Source: Phoronis ovalis (lineage: Eukaryota > Phoronida > Phoronidae). Taken from it: 13,230 bases of DNA. Below the pieces are notes generated by a model. It had not been told where the DNA came from. It did no database searches and saw only the letters and a list, made by a program, of their open reading frames with translations. The position numbers and the translations under genes are program-made. This document shows positions 8,074 to 13,230 of the stretch, one piece after another. The stretch covers positions 1-13,230 of the forward strand of contig JAOXYB010039584.1 in the NCBI GenBank assembly GCA_028565635.1, written 5' to 3'. Positions within the stretch are counted from its first letter, which is position 1. Each line of letters begins with the position of its first letter.

Positions 8074-11000
8074 GTAATCTGTGTTGTAGAATACATTCAG
8101 TCTTACGGAATCATTGAAATCAAAACATTTATTTATATAATAATAGTAATAGTACTTTTAAGTTTTATTGAAAATGTTCCAGCAAATGTTAGACGAACTG
8201 CTTGATTTCAATTATTAAATCTATCAGTATCACCCTTCTTATTACATCTTAATACCATAATTATTGATTTTTATTTTAACACCTTTTTCACTATGATGAT
8301 TCAGTAGGATATCACAAATACTGCATATACTGTCTACTGACAAAACTTATTTCATGCTGTGGGTAAAGTTGCTAACAATTTTTTATCCTGCACTTTAATT
8401 TCACGGCCTTTCACCTATTATCATTAATATTTGCTATGTCAGTGACTTGTACATTTAGTTCAGATTTTAACTAAGGGCCCACCCATTATGAGATGTCAAC
8501 TTTTAATTTATGCTTATTTAGTGCTGGACTTTTATTTATGCACATTTTTTGTATAGATCATGACTGTATACTGCTTTGCACTTCAAGCTTGGGGTAATGT
8601 TCTGTATAATTTATACTGGATAGCAATTAACAGGTTTAATGCTTTATAGTCAATTAAACGCCAGGGGAATAAAATAACAAATACAGAAATAGTTTCTTTA
8701 TATTAAATATGTGTTAATTGTCATTTTTCTAATACACCTGGGCTAACACTTGTAGGAAGATAAGAGAATAAATGCGTAATTTAAAATCGCATGAAAAGGG
8801 ATACTTTCAAGAAATTAATCTCAGGGGGGCACTACCGTTACATTTTGGTAGGGGTGTGCAGCCCAGGGGTCCAAATCCTGACCGTGAAATATCCCCAGAA
8901 TTGCCAAAACACCCACCCTGAAATATATCCTAGGGATGAAAAAATCAGCTCTGAAATAGTTTAAAACGCTAAAATACCACACTAAAAATCTTCAATTTTT
9001 TCAAAACAATCAAACACCTTGAACACTGAAATATCTCCCCAACACAAAATACTTGCCCTGGAATATCCTAGAGGGTCACAAAAAACACCATGAAGGGCAC
9101 TACCTGTACTGATATAGGCCTATATACCTTTCTATTGGAGGTACTTCCCCGGGAAATTAACCCTCAGTCAAGTAATGTACTTGGCACTTTTTTCAAAAGG
9201 AGGGTGCGTTTGTAGTGTTTTTAGAGTTACCGATTTTAGAAAATATCAGTTCAGTAATTAAAAAAAGGGTCACTGAAATGTCTCTGTGTTGCCAAAAAAA
9301 ATTGACAAGCATTCGCAACCAACGCACCCTCCATCTGACGGGTCTGTTATACCCACTAAGCCTATGTATCTACATGTAGTAAATGTTGTTAACATCATTG
9401 AAGACTACAGAATGTTTATAGACATGTCTGTAGAATTAGCGACTATTTTCAGACCTCATCGTTTGCATGTGGTTATCGAGTTGCAACCCCAAGCTGATAT
9501 CGTTGTTTCCTTTCTTTATAGATAATGATTTTAAGCCATTGACAAAGCTAACCGTGTGCTACATAGTGACTGGGATTGCTTTTAATGACAAAGGTGAGGT
9601 ACTTATGATGCAAGAAGCTAAATTTGCGTGCCGTGGTTCTTGGTATTTACCTGCTGGTAGACTGGAGCCTGGAGAGTCTCTTGTTGTAAGTTTTAACTGA
9701 AGCACAATTTAATAACTGCATTTACATTTTGAAAATTTTATTCATAAACATTTATTTAGAAAAACAAAACAAACTGTTAAAACGGTAAAATACTGTTAGT
9801 AATATACCACATACACACAGAAAGCTAATCTGGCTAATTAAGCATAGAAAGGAAAGGAAATGTCCAGCCCATCATTCTGTAAATCTGCACCGTAAGGGAC
9901 TGTGTCAAAAGATTGATGTCTTCTTTTAACCTAGTTCTGTTCATTTTGGGAGGGGTCTGAACCCATTTTCATTTACCATCCGACATACAAACATTTAAAA
10001 CATACTTAATAATGTATGAAGGTCATACAGTACGTACTTTACGTCAGGTTCATAAAATGTTGACATTGGTCCCTCACGTTTTCAACATTTAGTGTCTACA
10101 TAAATGTTTAGTCATCTTACTGCATGATGTAAAGTATGGTTGAATACCATCACTTGATTCATTGTTCATTTGATTGACAGCAGCTAATAGCTGATGTATT
10201 TCAACATTTTATGTAGAGACCTCTATAATACCTCGTAAATTAATCTATTTTTGATCTTAAATGACATTTAGTTTTAAAGTACATTACCAATTGGAAATTA
10301 TAAACGACAGAAAATGATAAATATTTTGATTCTGATGTGACATGACTGTGCTAGGTACCTTAACGGATAGTTAACTATATGAATATATTAGATAATATAC
10401 ATTCAAAATAAATATCAGTCAGTTGAAGAAAAACGTGCATTAAGTTACCTGTTATATTGACTGAATATTTTTGAGATTTTCTCCAGTCCAGTGCCGGGGA
10501 GGTTTAATTAAACTGATTAGAATCCAAATATTATCTCAGTCCTCTGATGGGGTGTGGGGGATTATTTCAAAATTTAGTCTGTACTTGTAGTATTATAGAG
10601 TGTTCATTGTATAGTACAAACTACATGATTGTACAAAACTTTGTAAATGTAAGAAAAGTATACAAATCTTGATTTTTTAACAATGTTTGTGACCTAGTAC
10701 ACCTTACTCATAATTTTTAATTGTATATAAGGGTTTTTGTTAAACTCCAGGTCAAGGTAAAATGTCACAATTGTTTTTTTTTTATTGGAAACAAATTTAT
10801 TTTATCAATTTGAAAGTGAAATAATGTCACTGCTACTCATCCTAAATGCCATGATATCTTTACTTAAGAGATGTCTGCTGATGAAATTTGAATCAGCTTA
10901 TAATGTAATTGCACTTAATTAAGCTCAGCCTATGTGGTGTAGGTATTAAATTTTTATCAATTTATCATGGTATTAATTTTAACATTGTAGTAAAAGTGCT

Positions 11001-11975
11001 TTTATCTATAAGATATTTTAATATCAAAGCATTTACTTTTAAATGATATAAATGTTACATTACCTGAAATGTTAACCTGTATATAATTAGACAGTTTACA
11101 AAATTAAATTCAATAATTCCTAAAGGTGTACAGGATTGTCACATTTATAAATCTTAATTTGCTCCATATGGTTGCACATGCAGTTTAGTTTTAGATACCT
11201 TATGACAGATGTATTATTCAAAGTACATGTTGCAATATTTTACCTAGAACAAGTTTGAGGATACTAATCTATCTGCAGTGCCAAATCCTGGGGGAAGGCA
11301 CTTATAACCTTGTGGTTTTCTGAATATATAGGGACACTTAGTGCTGCTGTACCCAATCCAAAATTTTAGTAAATCCAATCCAGAATACAGAGGTAGCAAT
11401 CCAGAATGTAAAACTATTTTAAACATGTCAAATCATTGTTAACCATGCAGCAATCTGAAATTTTGAAAAGTAATATCATGGAAGCTATCCCAAATTTTTA
11501 AAATGTTATCTGGTAGTAAGCCAAGTTTGGCAGCAAGCTGTCTGTACCGATACCAAATTTCTGAATATGAACTGTTGCAATCCAAAAAAGGAAAAGTGCT
11601 GGGTAGGCTGATTAATGTGATAGAACTTCTTGACATAATCATGTGATTCATGTGTATAGAGATAGAAATCGAACTTTAAAAAATCCATGAACGGCTTAAA
11701 AAATGAAAATATGAGATAATATGTTCTTCTTTTAGTTAATCATCCATATACATTCAATAGTTTTTCTGATTGTCACTTTCTTTCTAAATATATAGTATAT
11801 GTCTTTCTCAGTTTACTGTTATTTAAAATAATGTCTTTTTTGTTTCGTGTTTAGGATGGTGTGAAAAGGGAAGTTACAGAAGAAACTGGCCTACAATATG
11901 AGCCAACTGCACTCATAGCATGTGAAAGCAGTGGGGGAAAATGGTTCCGCTTTTCATTTATTGGAAATATTATTG
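7986..11975 (+). CDS. NUDT18: NUDT18-like Nudix hydrolase, N-terminal Nudix domain in three exons, partial
   Basis: Coding segments 7986-8073, 9522-9685 and 11855-11975 join in phases 1 and 0 to give 124 codons plus one base. The product opens [17 protein letters not shown], continues through [13 protein letters not shown] and [21 protein letters not shown], and reaches the Nudix box at residues 75-97. All consensus positions (G-x5-E-x7-REUxEExGU) are present: Gly75, Glu81 and Arg-Glu-Val-Thr-Glu-Glu-Thr-Gly-Leu at 89-97. The Glu residues bind Mg2+. [11 protein letters not shown] and the following sequence closely match vertebrate NUDT18 (MTH3, 323 residues), known to hydrolyse 8-oxo-(d)GDP and related oxidised diphosphates. 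About 200 C-terminal residues are missing to the right. Confidence 0.88.
8827..9104. repeat. Decayed ~33-bp tandem-like repeat bounded by GGGCACTACC direct repeats
   Basis: A motif close to CTGAAATATCCCC recurs at 8885, 8919, 8952, 9027 and 9059 (spacings 34, 33, 75 and 32), each followed within ~10 bases by an A/C-rich spacer. The 10-bp direct repeat GGGCACTACC occurs at 8827-8836 and 9095-9104. The left part (TTTTGGTAGGGGTGTGCAGC) has the look of a dispersed genomic repeat. I cannot name the family. Confidence 0.55.
9199..9332. repeat. 12-bp perfect inverted repeat spanning 134 bp
   Basis: GGAGGGTGCGTT at 9199-9210 is the exact reverse complement of AACGCACCCTCC at 9321-9332. It lies in otherwise AT-rich NUDT18 intron 1. 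It could be the ends of a small foldback or MITE-like insertion, but no target duplication is evident. Confidence 0.45.
9522..9685 (+). CDS. NUDT18: NUDT18 exon 2 (residues 30-84), first part of the Nudix domain
   Basis: The acceptor is TTTCCTTTCTTTATAG|AT with a good pyrimidine tract. The donor GTT|GTAAGT is strong, phase 0. Encodes [39 protein letters not shown] and LEPGESLV, including the first half of the Nudix box. The frame reading into this exon from upstream (from 9467) is intron. Confidence 0.93.
9686..11854 (+). other. NUDT18 intron 2 (2169 bp), splits the Nudix box
   Basis: Strongly AT-rich, without a recognisable gene on either strand. A diffuse stretch at about 11350-11590 repeats forms of CAATCCAGAAT / CAATCCAAAAT at irregular spacing. 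The minus-strand open frames at 11244-11688 overlap this repeat and look like chance. The intron interrupts the protein between Val84 and Asp85, inside the catalytic motif. Confidence 0.6.
11350..11590. repeat. Irregular degenerate repeat of CAATCCAGAAT-like motifs
   Basis: CAATCCAAAATTTT, CAATCCAGAATACAG, CAATCCAGAATGTAAAA, CAATCTGAAATTTT and finally CAATCCAAAAAAGG occur across about 240 bases. Spacing is uneven and no clean unit can be defined, so this may be an eroded minisatellite or simple AT-rich drift. Confidence 0.3.
11855..11975 (+). CDS. NUDT18: NUDT18 exon 3 (residues 85-124), catalytic half of the Nudix box
   Basis: The acceptor is TTTCGTGTTTAG|GATGG. Encodes [17 protein letters not shown], then [20 protein letters not shown] and [11 protein letters not shown] supplies the metal-binding glutamates. 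The donor ATTG|GTATTT, phase 1, is weak but sits where the vertebrate protein has TGG-I-L, so a Gly split across the junction is expected. Reading past it (IFVFDLFHSS...) is intron. Confidence 0.88.
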
Positions 11976-12887
11976 GTATTTTTGTTTTTGATTTATTTCA
12001 TAGTTCATTCATGAGATATATTAAGAATTTTTCGTTTAGTTCAAAGCATTTCAGTTGCTTTTGACAAGATATAGACTTACGGTGAGGCCGTATGGAAAAT
12101 GGCCTAGTTGTAAAATATCCACTAAAAAATGCCACAGCATCATAATATATGTAGGAACATTTGTACTTTGAGTTCAAATCTTGTATACTAGGGGGTATTG
12201 GGAAAAAAAGTGAGATCTGAGAATATGAGCCTAGCCAAATAATTTATGGAAATTTATTCAAGAGACGTTATTCATATTTTATATTCTATCAATGGTGACA
12301 AATAACCTTGGAACATATCACTCTAGTGGAGAACTTGATAAACAGCAATTAGAAAAGGTGCTTTTAAAGCCTTTTTGTTCATATACACTTGTGAAATGTT
12401 CAATCAAACAAAATAGCTCTTAATAGGGCCAGAACACAGAATTCAGAGCTTATAAATATAATGGTGACAATCAAGGTCATGTTTATGAATACAGATCAAG
12501 TAGTTGTAATTAATCCATATGGAGGGATTAACCTCCTTCAGTGAACAAAGAATTGAGTTGTAATTATTCTGCTTATTTTGAGATAATTTGTGTCATATAA
12601 AAGTTACAGAAATATAAAATCTAATAATCCTTTGATTATATACCAGAAATTGGCAATTCAAGGTATTCAATCCCATACAGATACAGAATAAATGATGATG
12701 TGATATGGGTGCTGGCCTAGTTATTTTGGACAAGATGATATTTCCATATTAATTAGCATTCTAGTAGGATGTTACATTGGCAAAATGTAAAACTACTTAG
12801 AGATAAAATGTAAAACTGACTATAATTCCAAAATTAATAATGCTAGTAGCTAATTAAAATGTAACTAGCCCAGATTTAATATAATAA
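11976..12887 (+). other. Probable NUDT18 intron 3, no gene seen
   Basis: AT-rich sequence. I searched by eye for the next NUDT18 exon, expected to continue with a Gly-x-Leu-Lys-like segment after the split Gly, and did not find it. A short direct repeat (AAAATGTAAAACT at about 12782 and again ~24 bases on) and a small inverted repeat near 12512-12531 (TAATCC...GGATTA) are the only structures noted. Confidence 0.5.
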
Positions 12888-13178
12888 TATAGATTTTGGG
12901 TAGGTTCTCGAAATTTATCGCATCTTAGATTGTCGGATGTGTTTATGATTAAATTTAGACTACGTTTAAACGTACGACACCCTTTAAGACAGACCCATGT
13001 ACATCACAAGATAGCTTCTAGGAACCCACCCGTGCTTGCTCATGTTTCTAAACATAAGAGGACTGTCTTTGTAACGCTGCGAAACAATTTATCTGCAATC
13101 ATTCGAGATTGTTCTCTAAATTATGAGATTGGCAGTAGTACGGAGAACCATTCTAGACCACTTTTGCCTGCTTTTTGA
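12888..13178 (+). other. Unrecognised open frame of ~96 codons near the right edge
   Basis: The frame is open from just after a TAA (12885-12887) to TGA (13176-13178). The peptide includes FRLRLNVRHPLRQTHVHHK and HKRTVFVTLRNNLSAIIRD, rich in Arg and His, and ends RPLLPAF. The sequence is more GC-rich than the intron around it. No Nudix or other domain is recognised and it does not look like the next NUDT18 exon. There is a TTG but no good ATG near its beginning. Chance, a mobile-element remnant or an unannotated exon all remain possible. Confidence 0.2.
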
Positions 13179-13187
13179 ACTTTTGAC

Positions 13188-13216
13188 CTATATATGACGT
13201 CATGACAATGACGCAA
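13188..13216. promoter_or_regulatory. TATA-like plus palindromic CRE cluster
   Basis: CTATATAT (13188-13195) abuts a perfect palindromic cAMP-response-element core, TGACGTCA (13195-13202), and a half-matching TGACGCAA follows at 13209-13216. On the minus strand the order is CRE, then TATATAG, the arrangement of a promoter reading leftwards. Function is inferred from motifs only; such 8-mers also occur by chance. Confidence 0.3.
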
Positions 13217-13230
13217 TACCGGGGAATTCC

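Larger units (their letters stand above)
8074..9521 (+). other. NUDT18 intron 1 (1448 bp), AT-rich with old repeats in its second half
   Basis: No exon-like coding sequence was seen between 8074 and about 8820. From about 8820 to 9335 the sequence changes character, with C/G runs, a ~33-bp periodic repeat and a short inverted repeat, described separately. The open frame at 9286-9525 is in a different frame from exon 2 and has no recognisable similarity. Confidence 0.6.

Noticed and set aside
9286-9525. 79-codon open frame just before NUDT18 exon 2 as an extra exon
   Set aside because: It is out of frame with exon 2, its peptide resembles no Nudix N terminus, and exon 1 at 7986-8073 already fits exon 2 by phase.
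11244-11688. Three minus-strand open frames in NUDT18 intron 2
   Set aside because: They overlap each other and a degenerate AT-rich repeat, with no recognisable domain or splice context.
1-13230. Bacterial-type operon, CRISPR array or tRNA genes
   Set aside because: The window is clearly eukaryotic with spliced genes. No regular spaced palindromic repeats and no convincing cloverleaf sequences were seen.

Overview
The window looks like nuclear DNA of an animal, most likely an AT-rich invertebrate, possibly marine. The genes are split by introns with GT...AG ends, and the two recognisable proteins are animal-type orthologues with long AT-rich introns. The phylum cannot be fixed from the sequence alone.

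Layout. (1) Bases 3-221 (+) are an open frame running in from the left edge and ending at TAA; I do not recognise it. (2) Bases 469 to about 7480 (-) hold the 5' half of the gene for coatomer subunit beta (beta-COP, COPB1). It has one non-coding first exon and ten coding exons that join in frame with consistent phases. They give about 505 codons, nearly colinear with vertebrate beta-COP residues 1 to ~505, which is most of the adaptin-like trunk. The C-terminal half is not in the window. (3) Bases 7480-7985 are a roughly 500-bp divergent promoter region with a YY1-like element in the COPB1 first exon. (4) Bases 7986-11975 (+) hold the first three coding exons of a NUDT18-like Nudix hydrolase. 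The complete Nudix box is assembled across intron 2, and the C-terminal part lies beyond the right edge. (5) Bases 11976-13230 are probably NUDT18 intron 3. Near the right end is an unexplained ~96-codon open frame and a CRE/TATA-like cluster.

Repeats. COPB1 introns carry fragments of one short inverted-repeat (MITE-like) family. The best copy is 5613-5972 with TA on both sides; a shorter copy is 5066-5205, and solo ends lie near 4981 and 1298. NUDT18 intron 1 carries a decayed repeat with a ~33-bp period and a 12-bp perfect inverted repeat.

The two genes are head to head and may share a promoter. beta-COP is a core subunit of the COPI coat (Golgi-ER transport). NUDT18 family enzymes hydrolyse oxidised nucleoside diphosphates. 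No functional link beyond housekeeping-type expression is implied. I found no clearly novel system. The best leads are the antisense open frame next to the point where COPB1 coding stops, the MITE family, the divergent promoter with a splice-compatible alternative first exon, and the right-end block.
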